From Deltaproteobacteria bacterium (GTDB lineage: Bacteria > Myxococcota_A > Polyangia > Polyangiales > Polyangiaceae): a DNA stretch of 64,000 nt. Each line of letters opens with the position of its first letter. Positions within the stretch are counted from its first letter, which is position 1. The stretch spans positions 62,001 to 126,000 of the forward strand of contig JACRCQ010000021.1 of assembly GCA_016218915.1 (NCBI GenBank). Reading direction: 5' to 3'. Below are positions 10,201-17,725 of the stretch, piece by piece. The position numbers and the translations under genes were made by a program. The notes beneath the pieces were generated by a model, which did not search any database, was not told the DNA's origin, and saw nothing but the letters and a program-made list of their open reading frames with translations.

Positions 10201-10422
10201 CAGATCAACGACCTCACGGGCAACCTGCGTGAGCTGACCTGCGGGGGCACTCTGAACTGCACGGCTGCCCAGACCTCGTTCGTGCTCATGGGCGGAGCGT
10301 TCAACACATCGGATCCAACCGGCGAAGGCGCGAGGTGCGATTTCACGTTCTACAACGTGGATCAGAACTTCAAGCTCTACGACGTGGGCTTCCGCTGCTG
10401 CTTCGACTCCAACCCCGGCTGA
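7216..10422 (+). CDS. MopE-repeat lipoprotein with C-terminal FGE-sulfatase-like domain
   Basis: A 1068-residue protein whose ATG overlaps the stop of the preceding gene. The N-terminus is a lipoprotein signal (AATTGC at about residue 24). A Gly/Asp-rich linker leads into eight clear MopE-type motifs (DNDCNG, DDDCNG, DDNCDG and similar) plus one degenerate one, mixed with CGxCGxxC segments. From about residue 830 the sequence changes: GGRLCKNSDWTKAC, a conserved Trp/Asn region, DLTGNLRELTC, then MGGAFN and a terminal VGFRCC. These are hallmarks of the formylglycine-generating-enzyme/SUMF1 fold, which in many bacterial proteins binds ligands or iron rather than modifying sulfatases. The pairing with the VWA protein suggests a joint surface complex. 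Catalysis by the FGE-like domain is not established. Confidence 0.88.
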   Translation: MKTTNLGLLLAAATITLAATTGCTTESFCFANCGPDAGENGGAGGTEGGVPGDGAAKDGDAQICFTCNDSGGTGGGSGDSCTKTNNGTEICDGLDNDCNGQTDENFDLTKDPHNCGICSLVNPEADCAKKIKNAEHPLCTATAGQLGKCDYDVCLQDFWDLDGDRTNGCEYYCVKKGNTDSTCDNVDDDCNGKFDDGINKCSDGSNCGKCGRNCQGHAHATGKCVTADPPPAVCDDTNTHCEIAACEAGWIDANALFNDGCEYQCTPTKRTDPSDPTTSTTCTLGETGCGIEYCDGLDNDCDGKLDAADPDMIDPVKGDPLLGKDCQGSATGECGKPAHKGITKCVQAAVKCSDDNTGSVDCTNDPNLCNNTNTPYCIDSPTPPGKVCGTKVWAVNTQPELCNNLDDNCDGVVDGPTSDSGAKCGSNVGICSQGISACSNGALVCSGQITPQAEICNGADDDCDGVIDGVAASPVVTCGIDADCASVANAHFCMVRSGPSDKVCAGLAIDIIDSNQNPLPCDVPQSAPLGWDTPCKAGVLSCAGGAKICGGSVKAQANKDSCGHDLNCNGLKDPDFDLQTDVKNCGTCGNDCAASLGGHIAWTCVGGTCTVPTVNKCAAGYIDCDGNANDCEKACTFYSNQELCNGFDDNCDCNVDEMKDGAHPNGIVAPSPSQICGVSPAASDAGCTTGVAVTCSASKWTCTFPAGYCNTGNPPTCSATQDICDGQDNNCNGSIDENFKPPILAQGYLGQACLSDDNVTPKHGLCQQSGTFKCDGTNATACMNSSNVKIAGVPLACGTGPGQSGYACDELCDGKDNDCDGVADEPYIAKGNNAAYWVKPAVVNTGTVWVYANEASRPSATNTVPGTGNGWWRSSGMLTDQPAAPSGVTLDKTPACSATGKIPWFNVTGLEAQHVCKEMGGRLCKNSDWTKACRASATTCNWAFDTNCTTFSATTTGPCNLNAYDFDPGTAGVQHGLLPTAFLANCHANWAGTPPQINDLTGNLRELTCGGTLNCTAAQTSFVLMGGAFNTSDPTGEGARCDFTFYNVDQNFKLYDVGFRCCFDSNPG

Positions 10423-10450
10423 CCTCCTCCTGCTCCCGCGACAACCTGTG

Positions 10451-10474
10451 CCCGGCCGCGCTTCCGTGGCCGGG
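10451..10474 (+). terminator. Strong hairpin after the MopE operon
   Basis: A 10-bp stem (CCCGGCCGCG with CGTGGCCGGG, one G-U pair) closes a CTTC loop, starting 28 bases after the stop of the FGE-MopE gene. No U-tract follows, so it may need a factor or only protect the 3' end. It also lies just upstream of the promoter of the next gene. Confidence 0.5.
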
Positions 10475-10517
10475 ATCCGTGGCTGATTTGCGCGCGGTCC
10501 GTAGTAGACTGGGCACC

Positions 10518-11828
10518 ATGGTAAGTCTTGTCGAACTCATCGCGCGCAAGCGCGACGGCGGGGAGCTGGCCCCGGAAGAAATCCACAGGGTCATCCACGC
10601 GTTCATGGCCGGCGAAATGGCCGACTACCAGATGTCGTCGCTGCTCATGGCCGTCTTCCAGAGAGGCATGAGCGACGCCGAGACCGTAGCGCTCACCGAA
10701 GCCATGCTGCGCTCGGGCAAGGTCATCGACCTCAGCCACATCCCAGGAATCAAGGTCGACAAGCACTCGACCGGAGGCGTGGGCGACAAGGTGTCGCTGT
10801 CGCTGGTCCCCATCGTCGCAGCTTGCGGAGTGCCCGTGCCCATGGTCTCGGGTCGCGGCCTCGGCCACACCGGAGGAACCCTCGACAAGCTCGAAGCCAT
10901 CCCCGGCTTCCGCGTCGACCTCGATGTCGACCGCTTCGCCGCCACCGTCCGCGACCTGGGCGGCTGCATGATCGGCCAGACCGCCGAGATCGCGCCGGCC
11001 GACAAGAGAATCTATGCGCTCCGCGACGTGACTGCGACCGTGGAGTCGGTCCCGTTGATCGTCGCGAGCATCCTGTCCAAGAAGCTCGCCGAAGGCATCG
11101 ATGCGCTCGTGCTCGACGTCAAAGTGGGCAAGGGCGCGTTCATGAAGGACATCGATCGCGCCCGGACCCTCGCCCATGCCCTGGTTCGCGTGGGCACGCG
11201 CGCTGGAAAGCGCGTCGTGGCCCTTCTGACCCGCATGGAGGAGCCCCTGGGGCGGACCGTCGGCAATGCGCTCGAGACTCGCGAAGCGATTGACCTGTTG
11301 TTCGGCCGCGCACCGGCAGATCTGGTCGAGTGCACCGAAGCCCTCGCCGTGGAGATGATCCTGCTCGGAGGCAAGGCGGAGAGCCGCGAGCGCGCGCTCG
11401 CCATGGTCCGCGATTCCATTCGAACCGGAAGCGCCGCGCGCAAGATGGAGAAGCTCATCGAGGCGCACGGGGGAGACCCGCGCGTCGTGCAGAGCACCGA
11501 CCTTCTGCCCAAGGCGCCCCTCGTGGAGACGGTCAAGGCCAAGGCATCCGGATGGGTCAGCGCGATCGATGCGCTCGAGATCGGGCTGTGTGCGGTTGCG
11601 CTGGGTGCAGGTCGGACCCGCGCCGATCAGGCGGTCGATCCTGCCGTGGGCATCGTCATCGGGGCTGCCCATGGCTCACGCGTGGAAGCGGGCGATACGC
11701 TGGCCGAGCTGCACGTCCGGAGCGGGCAGCAGGCGGACGCGGTTCGCGATCGGGTAGCAAAGGCGTTCCGGCTCGAGTCCGCTGCGCCTGCGCCCAAGTC
11801 CCTTGTGCTGGAGCGCATCGAGAGCTGA
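10518..11828 (+). CDS. Pyrimidine-nucleoside / thymidine phosphorylase
   Basis: A 436-residue protein, the normal length for the DeoA/Pdp family, which cleaves thymidine or uridine with phosphate to give the base and (deoxy)ribose-1-phosphate. The N-terminal helical domain contains LIARKRDGGEL. The family signature region is intact (residues about 80-125: KVDKHSTGGVGDKVSLSL, then SGRGLGHTGGTLDKLE), with the phosphate- and base-binding residues. The middle contains KKLAEGIDALVLDVKVGKGAFMK. The C-terminal alpha/beta domain ends with GD-LAELHVR. Upstream in-frame codons to 10335 are not family-like, so the ATG at 10518 is chosen. A TAGACT box ends 7 bases before that ATG, hinting at a very short leader. 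Whether it prefers thymidine or all pyrimidine nucleosides cannot be told. Confidence 0.93.
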   Translation: MVSLVELIARKRDGGELAPEEIHRVIHAFMAGEMADYQMSSLLMAVFQRGMSDAETVALTEAMLRSGKVIDLSHIPGIKVDKHSTGGVGDKVSLSLVPIVAACGVPVPMVSGRGLGHTGGTLDKLEAIPGFRVDLDVDRFAATVRDLGGCMIGQTAEIAPADKRIYALRDVTATVESVPLIVASILSKKLAEGIDALVLDVKVGKGAFMKDIDRARTLAHALVRVGTRAGKRVVALLTRMEEPLGRTVGNALETREAIDLLFGRAPADLVECTEALAVEMILLGGKAESRERALAMVRDSIRTGSAARKMEKLIEAHGGDPRVVQSTDLLPKAPLVETVKAKASGWVSAIDALEIGLCAVALGAGRTRADQAVDPAVGIVIGAAHGSRVEAGDTLAELHVRSGQQADAVRDRVAKAFRLESAAPAPKSLVLERIES

Positions 11829-11862
11829 ACGCCCCGTCCATCGGGGAGACTGGCGGCAGGGA

Positions 11863-13092
11863 ATGGGAGCGAGCCTGGCCCAGCAAGACATCCGGTTGCT
11901 GATGCGCGCAGCGGCTGCGCACGACGACTTCGCGTCGACCGGACTGGTCCGAGAGGTTGCGACGGTGCTGGGCCGTGGGGGCTCCTTCGACTGCGCTGGA
12001 CTCCTGCTGCAGGACGGGCACCGCTCGTTGCGCTTCTTCATGGTGGGGCGAAACCCGGACGAGCAGGCCCCCCTGGGCTGGGGCCAGAGCATCTCGTTCG
12101 AGGGGGCGGGCTCGCTCGCCGCGCGCCTTCACCCGGGTCCCGCGGTGTTGATGAAAGCTTGTGCCGGCGATCCGATCGGGGACGCGCTGATCGCGGCTGG
12201 ATTGGGCGGTGCGGCCCTTGCTCCGATCGCGACGCGATGGGTGGGCGCAGGGCTGCTGTGCGTGGCGGCGCGCGAGCCTGCCGCCTTGCAGGTGGACCTC
12301 GACCTTCTTGCGCAGGCTGGCGAGGTGTTGGGATTGCTGCGCATGCTGCGGGACGGGGCGCGCGAGAGCGTGGAGTTCGCAGGCCTCGAGCAGCTCGACT
12401 ACCTGGCGACCATGGGCAGGTTGTCCGGGGGGCTCGTGCACGAGGTGAACAACCCGGCGACGTTCATCGCGCTGGCCGCGGGCCAGATGGAGAAGGTGAT
12501 CGCACGGTCCGAGCGGGCCGAAGAGCTTGCGCCCATCGCCTCGCTCGCCCACGAGATCGCAGAATCGACCCGCCAGATGCGCGCAGTGGTCTCCGAGTTC
12601 CACGTGCTCTCGACCGTCGCACGCCACGCGGTCTCGGGCTCCGTCGACATCGGCAAGATGATCCGCGCGTGCGCGACCTTGACCACCGTGGCCTGGCGCA
12701 CGCCTGCCAGGATCGAGGTGGACGTGGGAGATCTGCCCTCGTGTCCCGCGAGCTTCGCGTCCCTCGCCCCGGTCGTGGTCAATCTGCTGCTCAATGCCAT
12801 CCAGGCGATCCCTGCAGGCAAGGACGAGTCGCAGCGGATCCAGCTGAGCGCCGTGACGATCGGCGAGCGTCTGCACGTGACCGTGCGCGACACCGGCACC
12901 GGCATTCCTGCGGATGTCCTTCCCAGGGTGTTCGACCCGTTCTTCACCACACGCCCTGCAGGCCAGGCCGCAGGGCTGGGATTGACCCTGGCACGCGAGA
13001 CGGTTCGACGGCTCCACGGCGAGATCACCATCGAGAGCGCGCCGGGCGAAGGAACGTGCGTGAAGATCGAGCTGCCGATCGACTCCGGGTAG
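11863..13092 (+). CDS. Sensor histidine kinase (soluble, GAF-like N-terminus)
   Basis: A 409-residue protein without clear membrane segments. Residues about 1-160 resemble a GAF-type sensory domain. The HisKA box has GLVHEVNNP with the phospho-acceptor His193. The HATPase_c domain shows the N box (NLLLNAIQAIP), G1 box (DTGTGIP), F box (VFDPFFTTRP) and G2 box (GLGLTLA). The HEVNNP form is typical of NtrB-like myxobacterial kinases. A GGCAGGGA motif precedes the ATG at 11863. No response regulator lies next to it, so it is an orphan kinase. It ends only 11 bp from the convergent end of metG. The signal it senses is unknown. Confidence 0.9.
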   Translation: MGASLAQQDIRLLMRAAAAHDDFASTGLVREVATVLGRGGSFDCAGLLLQDGHRSLRFFMVGRNPDEQAPLGWGQSISFEGAGSLAARLHPGPAVLMKACAGDPIGDALIAAGLGGAALAPIATRWVGAGLLCVAAREPAALQVDLDLLAQAGEVLGLLRMLRDGARESVEFAGLEQLDYLATMGRLSGGLVHEVNNPATFIALAAGQMEKVIARSERAEELAPIASLAHEIAESTRQMRAVVSEFHVLSTVARHAVSGSVDIGKMIRACATLTTVAWRTPARIEVDVGDLPSCPASFASLAPVVVNLLLNAIQAIPAGKDESQRIQLSAVTIGERLHVTVRDTGTGIPADVLPRVFDPFFTTRPAGQAAGLGLTLARETVRRLHGEITIESAPGEGTCVKIELPIDSG

Positions 13093-13103
13093 CGCTGCGG
13101 CGA

Positions 13104-15083
13104 TCAGCTGATCTTGCTGCCCGGCGGGAGCTCCACGAGCGAGGTCATGAGCGTGAGCTTGTCGCCATCCTTGGCGCACAGCAGCATGCCGTTGGATACC
13201 AGCCCCTTGCCGAATTTGCGGGGTGCGAGGTTGGACACGACCATGATGCGCTTGCCGATCATCTCCTCGGGCGTGTAGGTCAGCGCGATTCCTGCCACCA
13301 GCCCGCGCGGCTCTGGCTCCCCGAGATCGACCTTGAGCGACAGGAGCTTGTCCTTGCCCTTGACCTTCTCGGCCGCGATCACCACGCCGAGCCGCAGATC
13401 GAGCTTGGCAAAGTCGTCGTACGTGATCTGCGTCGTGGCCCCAGTCGCGTCTTGCGCCGTGGGTGCAGCCTCCTTGGCTTGTGCGGGGGGCGCTGGCGGC
13501 GCCGCACCGTCACCGATGCCCAGGCTTGCGACGAGCTGAGCCTCTCGCTCCTTGTCGATGCGCGGAAACAGGGGTTTCGCATCTCCGAGCGCGCGACCCG
13601 CGTTGCCCGTGGCAGCTTCCGTGGGCCACAAGTCCTTGCCGATCACGGGAACGACCGGCCCGAGCCCGAGCTGCTCGCGAATCTGGTCGGCGATGCCCGG
13701 CATGACCGGCCAGATCAGGATGCTGACCGATTCCATGACCTCGAGCGCCACGGCGAGGATCGTTCCGAGCCGGGCGAGGTCGCCTTGCTTGGCCGCTGTC
13801 CAGGGAGCAGCGCGATCGATGTACTGGTTGGCAGTGCCGAGCAACGCGAAGATCGCGTCCAGGGCCCGCTGCGGCGCCACAGCGTCGAACGCGACAGAAG
13901 CCGCTGCGGATTGCGTGCGCGCCTCTGCCAGCAGGTTGGTCTCGAGCTCGGTCAGCTCGCCGCGCGCGGGCAGCTTGTACTCGGGGAGCTTGCGGCATTG
14001 CGGCAGAACGCGGTTGAGCAGGTTGCCGAGCGCGTTGCCCAGCTCCGAGTTGTAACGCTGCACCAGGTCCGAAAGGCTGAAGTCGCCGTCCTGGCCGAAC
14101 GCGATGGCGCGCATCAGGTAGTAGCGAACCGAGTCGATTCCGAACGCATCCGCGAGCGCCACCGGCTTGACCGTGTTGCGCAGCGACTTGGACATCTTCT
14201 GGCCGTTGAAGGTCAGGAACCCGTGCGCGAAGACCTGCTTGGGCAGCTGATCATCCGAGAATCCCGCGGCCATCAGGAACGCGGGCCAGTAGATCGCGTG
14301 GAAGCGCAGGATGTCCTTGCCCACGAAGTGGATGTTCGGGGGCCAGTACTTCCTGAGCTCCGGTGGCTCCTGGATGGCAGACCAGTAGTTCGGAAGTGCA
14401 TCGAACCACACCCACATCACGTGCTGGGGGTCGTCGGGGACCGGGATCCCCCACTGGAACGTCGTGCGCGAAACGCTGATGTCGTCGAGCCCCGAGCGCA
14501 CGAAGCTCATGACCTCGTTGAGCCGCGACGGAGGCGCCACGAAGCTGGGGTGCTCCTCGTAGAACTTCAGCAGGCGCTCCTGGTACTTGTTGAGCCTGAA
14601 GAAGTAGCTCGGCTCCTTGACCCGCTCGACCGGCTTCTTGTGGACCGGGCAGACGTTGTCAGGCTGCTCGAGCTCTTTTTCCGTGTAGTAGGCCTCGCAG
14701 CCCACGCAGTACCAACCTTCGTAGGCGCCGAGGTACAGATCGCCCGCGTCGCGCACCTTGCGCCACAGCTCCTGGACATGCTTCTGATGGCGAGGCTCGG
14801 TCGTACGAATGAAGTCGTCGAACGCGCACGACAGCATGGGCCACGCGTCCTTGAAAGGCTGGGCTGCGCTGTCGGCAAATGCCGCGTTCGTGATGCCTCT
14901 CTCCTGCGCGACCCGCTCGATCTTCAGACCGTGCTCGTCGGTGCCGGTCAGGAAACGCGTGTCGTCGCCGCGCACGCGGTGGTAGCGCGTGAGCACGTCG
15001 ACCGCGATCGTGGTGTAGGCCGTGCCCAGGTGCGGCACGTCGTTGATGTAGTAGATCGGCGTTGTGGCGTAGAACGTGGACAT
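13104..15083 (-). CDS. metG: Methionyl-tRNA synthetase
   Basis: A 659-residue enzyme that charges tRNA-Met. The class I HIGH-equivalent is visible near the start (PIYYINDVPHLGTAYT), with GTDEHGLK just after. A zinc-binding insert has CVGC and CPVH. KMSKS is present as GQKMSKSLRNTV. The anticodon-binding helical domain follows, and an Ala/Pro-rich linker leads to a C-terminal EMAPII/Trbp111-like tRNA-binding domain (about 555-659; LDLRLGVVIAAEKVKGKDKLLSLKV and GLVAGI). This is the full-length two-part bacterial form. It lies 57 bp downstream of corA on the same strand and converges with the histidine kinase. Confidence 0.97.
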   Translation of the reverse strand: MSTFYATTPIYYINDVPHLGTAYTTIAVDVLTRYHRVRGDDTRFLTGTDEHGLKIERVAQERGITNAAFADSAAQPFKDAWPMLSCAFDDFIRTTEPRHQKHVQELWRKVRDAGDLYLGAYEGWYCVGCEAYYTEKELEQPDNVCPVHKKPVERVKEPSYFFRLNKYQERLLKFYEEHPSFVAPPSRLNEVMSFVRSGLDDISVSRTTFQWGIPVPDDPQHVMWVWFDALPNYWSAIQEPPELRKYWPPNIHFVGKDILRFHAIYWPAFLMAAGFSDDQLPKQVFAHGFLTFNGQKMSKSLRNTVKPVALADAFGIDSVRYYLMRAIAFGQDGDFSLSDLVQRYNSELGNALGNLLNRVLPQCRKLPEYKLPARGELTELETNLLAEARTQSAAASVAFDAVAPQRALDAIFALLGTANQYIDRAAPWTAAKQGDLARLGTILAVALEVMESVSILIWPVMPGIADQIREQLGLGPVVPVIGKDLWPTEAATGNAGRALGDAKPLFPRIDKEREAQLVASLGIGDGAAPPAPPAQAKEAAPTAQDATGATTQITYDDFAKLDLRLGVVIAAEKVKGKDKLLSLKVDLGEPEPRGLVAGIALTYTPEEMIGKRIMVVSNLAPRKFGKGLVSNGMLLCAKDGDKLTLMTSLVELPPGSKIS

Positions 15084-15140
15084 CGGGCGCAGGGTTTACT
15101 GCACCTGAAGCGTTCGGGCAATCCGGGCGGGCCCTTGGGC

Positions 15141-16220
15141 TCAGGGCTTGGCGCGGACGGAACGGGGGCCTTCGAAATCGCCCCGTAATTCGCCGGACGA
15201 CGCGCCCGTGACCCGCTCGTCCCTGCGGTCCAGCCACCGCAGGACGTAGTAGTTCACCACGCCGATGACCACCATCAGCAGCAGGAACAGCGGATAGGAG
15301 ACCCTCCAGTTCTCGCTGCCGGTCATCATGCTCCACTCCGACATGCCGCCCACGCCCGCAAGCAGCGTCAGCGGCATGAAGACCGTGGTGATCAGCGTGA
15401 GACGTCGCATGACGCGGTTGGTGCGATTCGCGACCATGGTCATGCGGTTGTTGATGATCGACAGGTACATCTCCATGTCGCTGGAGATCATCTCCCGGCA
15501 GATCTCGGCGATCTCCAGGTAGCGGAACACGTGGTCGTGGATGTCGCGGAAGCTGAAGATCGCCTTGTCCGTGACGAAGGGCGAGTCCTTGCGGCAGATC
15601 CGGGACAGCACTTCGCGCTCGTGCAGCAGGCTCTTTCTCATGGACAGCACCTGACGTCGCAGGTGCATGAGCCCCTCGGGCTTGTAGGACGCCGGGTCCC
15701 GCAGGATGGCCTCTTCCGCCGCATCCACGCCGTCCTGCAGCTTCTCGATCGCGCTGAGCTTCGAGTCCACCACGAAGTCCAGCACCAGATGCAGCAGCAG
15801 GTCCGGCCCCTTGCGCACGTTCCCCATGTCGAGCTGGATCGCGGCATCGAACCTGTCGCCGAGCAGCCTCTGCTCGCTGGCGCTCCGATGCACCGTGAGC
15901 AGGAACTTGGTGCCCACCAACACGTCGACTTCCTCCACGATCAGCTCGCCCCCCTCCCAGTGGAACGTGTTGAAGAGCACGAACGTGTACTCCGGCAGCA
16001 GGTCGATCTTCGGAATCTGATCGTCGTCGAAGCAGTCCTCGATGGTCAGAGGGTGCAGGTGCAGCGGCTCCGCCAGCGCATCGAGCTGCTCGTGCGTGGG
16101 GTTGAACAGATCGAACCACACGTAGTCGCTCCCCTGCATGGCAGCGAGCGCCTCCTGCTGGCTCGCAGCGGGCGTGAGCTTGCCCTTGGGAGATACGATC
16201 GAATACCTGGTGTCTGCCAT
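15141..16220 (-). CDS. corA: CorA-family divalent cation transporter with altered GMN motif
   Basis: A 359-residue protein with the CorA layout: a large cytoplasmic alpha/beta N-domain (WFDLFNPTHEQLDALAE, DDDQIPKID), a long stalk helix, and two C-terminal transmembrane helices. The family's selectivity motif GMN, which ends the first membrane helix, reads G292-M293-S294 here, followed by EWSMM. The second helix is YPLFLLLMVVIGVVNYYVL and a basic tail ends the protein. CorA channels carry Mg2+, Co2+ or Zn2+. The Asn in GMN is important for Mg2+ in studied members, so ion preference may differ. AGGGGG precedes the ATG. The gene begins 20 bp after the decarboxylase gene, so the three likely share a transcript. 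Confidence 0.88.
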   Translation of the reverse strand: MADTRYSIVSPKGKLTPAASQQEALAAMQGSDYVWFDLFNPTHEQLDALAEPLHLHPLTIEDCFDDDQIPKIDLLPEYTFVLFNTFHWEGGELIVEEVDVLVGTKFLLTVHRSASEQRLLGDRFDAAIQLDMGNVRKGPDLLLHLVLDFVVDSKLSAIEKLQDGVDAAEEAILRDPASYKPEGLMHLRRQVLSMRKSLLHEREVLSRICRKDSPFVTDKAIFSFRDIHDHVFRYLEIAEICREMISSDMEMYLSIINNRMTMVANRTNRVMRRLTLITTVFMPLTLLAGVGGMSEWSMMTGSENWRVSYPLFLLLMVVIGVVNYYVLRWLDRRDERVTGASSGELRGDFEGPRSVRAKP

Positions 16221-16240
16221 CCGGCCCCCTGTGCTCGCGC

Positions 16241-17725
16241 TCAGCTCCAGCCGCCCCCGACCGAATGCAGGAACTCGCGCTCGTCGACCACCTGGAGCGT
16301 GCCAATGGTCCGGTCCTCGCTGCCGTGGATCTCGACCCCGGTACGGCGCACGCTGGTGAGGTACTCGACGATCTCGGGCGTGATCTCCTCTCCGGGGACC
16401 AGCACGGGGATGCCGGGCGGATAGGGGATGACCGATTCGCCGCTGATCTTGCCCACCGATTCAGGCACAGGCACGCGGATCTTCTTGGCGAAGAAGGCGG
16501 CGCGGGGCACGAGGACCTGACGTCCCATCGGTGGGGTCTGCAGCGCCAGGATGTGGAGCAGCTGGCTGGTCTGCACGCGCGGGCCTCGGAGGCGCTTCGC
16601 CATCTGCTCCAGCCCGGTCACGCAGCGATCGATGTCCTCGCGCGTGTTGCCTATCGTCACCACGAGCGTCACCGTCGTCGCGCCTGCCATCTCCGCGCTC
16701 ACGCCGTAGTCGTCGTGCAGCAGCCGCGCTGCCCGGTATCCCGACACGTTCAGCCCTGACACGTCCACCACCAGCTTCGTCAGGTCCACGTCGACCACGC
16801 TTCGGCTCTTCTCGATGATGTCGCGTCCGATCGCGCGCACACCCGGGATCGCATCGATCCGCCTGCGCGCCTCCTCGCACATCTCCAGCACTTGATCGAG
16901 CAGCGAGTTCTCGGTGATGTGGCGAAGGGCTGCCTCGAGGGAGGCGGTGAACAGTCGCGAGGGATTGGACGGGCCGATCAGGCTGATGGCCATGCGCAGC
17001 ATGTGATCGTCGACGCGGTTGCTTCCCACGAGCAGGACCGAGGACTGGGCGCAGGCGCCCAGGATCTTATGGGTGCTCTGCACGGCCATGTCCGCGCCCG
17101 CCTTCATCGCCGACATCGGCAGGCCGTCGTGGAAGCTGAAGTGCGGCCCATGCGCCTCGTCCACCAGCAGCATCGCATCGGCTTCCTGCACCACCCGCTT
17201 GACCTCGGCCAGATCCAGGCAGAACCCCTGGTAGGTCGGGTTGGTCACCAGCACGCTGGTGGCATCCGGGTGCTCCTGCAGCGCCTTCTGGATCTGCTGG
17301 GGCCGGATGGTGAAGACCAGACGCAGCTCCTCGCTGATCTCGGGCTGCAGGAACACGGGGGCGGCGCCGGACATGACGATGCCGCCCAGGACCGACTTGT
17401 GCGCATTGCGTGGCACGATCAGCTTCTGGCCGGGCTGCACGCTGGCGAGCACCATTGCCAGGTTGCCGCTCGTGGTGCCGTTGACCAGCGGATACGCCGC
17501 GCGCGCGCCAGACACCGACGCGATGAACTCCGACAGGTTGTCGAGCGCCTGCACGTGGGTGGCGTGCGACATGTGGTAGCTGTCGAACTTGTAGACCTTG
17601 TCCCCGAGGCTCGACGGCTCCGGGGGCCCACCGCCGCGTCCCGCGCCCACACGATCGAATGACAAGCGCCGCGGACGCGGATCGATCGTGGACAGCAGCA
17701 TCGGATCGAATTCGCTGGCGCTCAT
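16241..17725 (-). CDS. Orn/Lys/Arg decarboxylase-fold protein with catalytic Lys, lacking N-terminal PGHK segment
   Basis: A 494-residue fold type I PLP enzyme of the Orn/Lys/Arg decarboxylase group. The core is intact: NGTTSGN for the cofactor phosphate, RNAHKS, VDEAHG with Asp189 and His192, and the Schiff-base lysine Lys220 in QSTHKILGA. The C-terminal decarboxylase domain ends with PGIPVLVPGEEIT. The usual N-terminal segment with FHIPGHK is absent; the protein begins with a Pro/Arg/Gly-rich stretch and then GDKVYKFDSYHMSHATH. The reaction would be decarboxylation of a basic amino acid to a polyamine or amine; substrate cannot be told. Its ATG overlaps the stop of the paralog upstream, and a CorA-type gene follows 20 bp later. 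Confidence 0.88.
   Translation of the reverse strand: MSASEFDPMLLSTIDPRPRRLSFDRVGAGRGGGPPEPSSLGDKVYKFDSYHMSHATHVQALDNLSEFIASVSGARAAYPLVNGTTSGNLAMVLASVQPGQKLIVPRNAHKSVLGGIVMSGAAPVFLQPEISEELRLVFTIRPQQIQKALQEHPDATSVLVTNPTYQGFCLDLAEVKRVVQEADAMLLVDEAHGPHFSFHDGLPMSAMKAGADMAVQSTHKILGACAQSSVLLVGSNRVDDHMLRMAISLIGPSNPSRLFTASLEAALRHITENSLLDQVLEMCEEARRRIDAIPGVRAIGRDIIEKSRSVVDVDLTKLVVDVSGLNVSGYRAARLLHDDYGVSAEMAGATTVTLVVTIGNTREDIDRCVTGLEQMAKRLRGPRVQTSQLLHILALQTPPMGRQVLVPRAAFFAKKIRVPVPESVGKISGESVIPYPPGIPVLVPGEEITPEIVEYLTSVRRTGVEIHGSEDRTIGTLQVVDEREFLHSVGGGWS

Noticed and set aside
10335..10517. Upstream extension of the phosphorylase
   Set aside because: Overlaps the end of the FGE-MopE gene and is not family-like.
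12159..15188. About 1000-codon + frame across the histidine kinase and metG
   Set aside because: Overlaps two clear genes and has Arg/His-rich text without domains.
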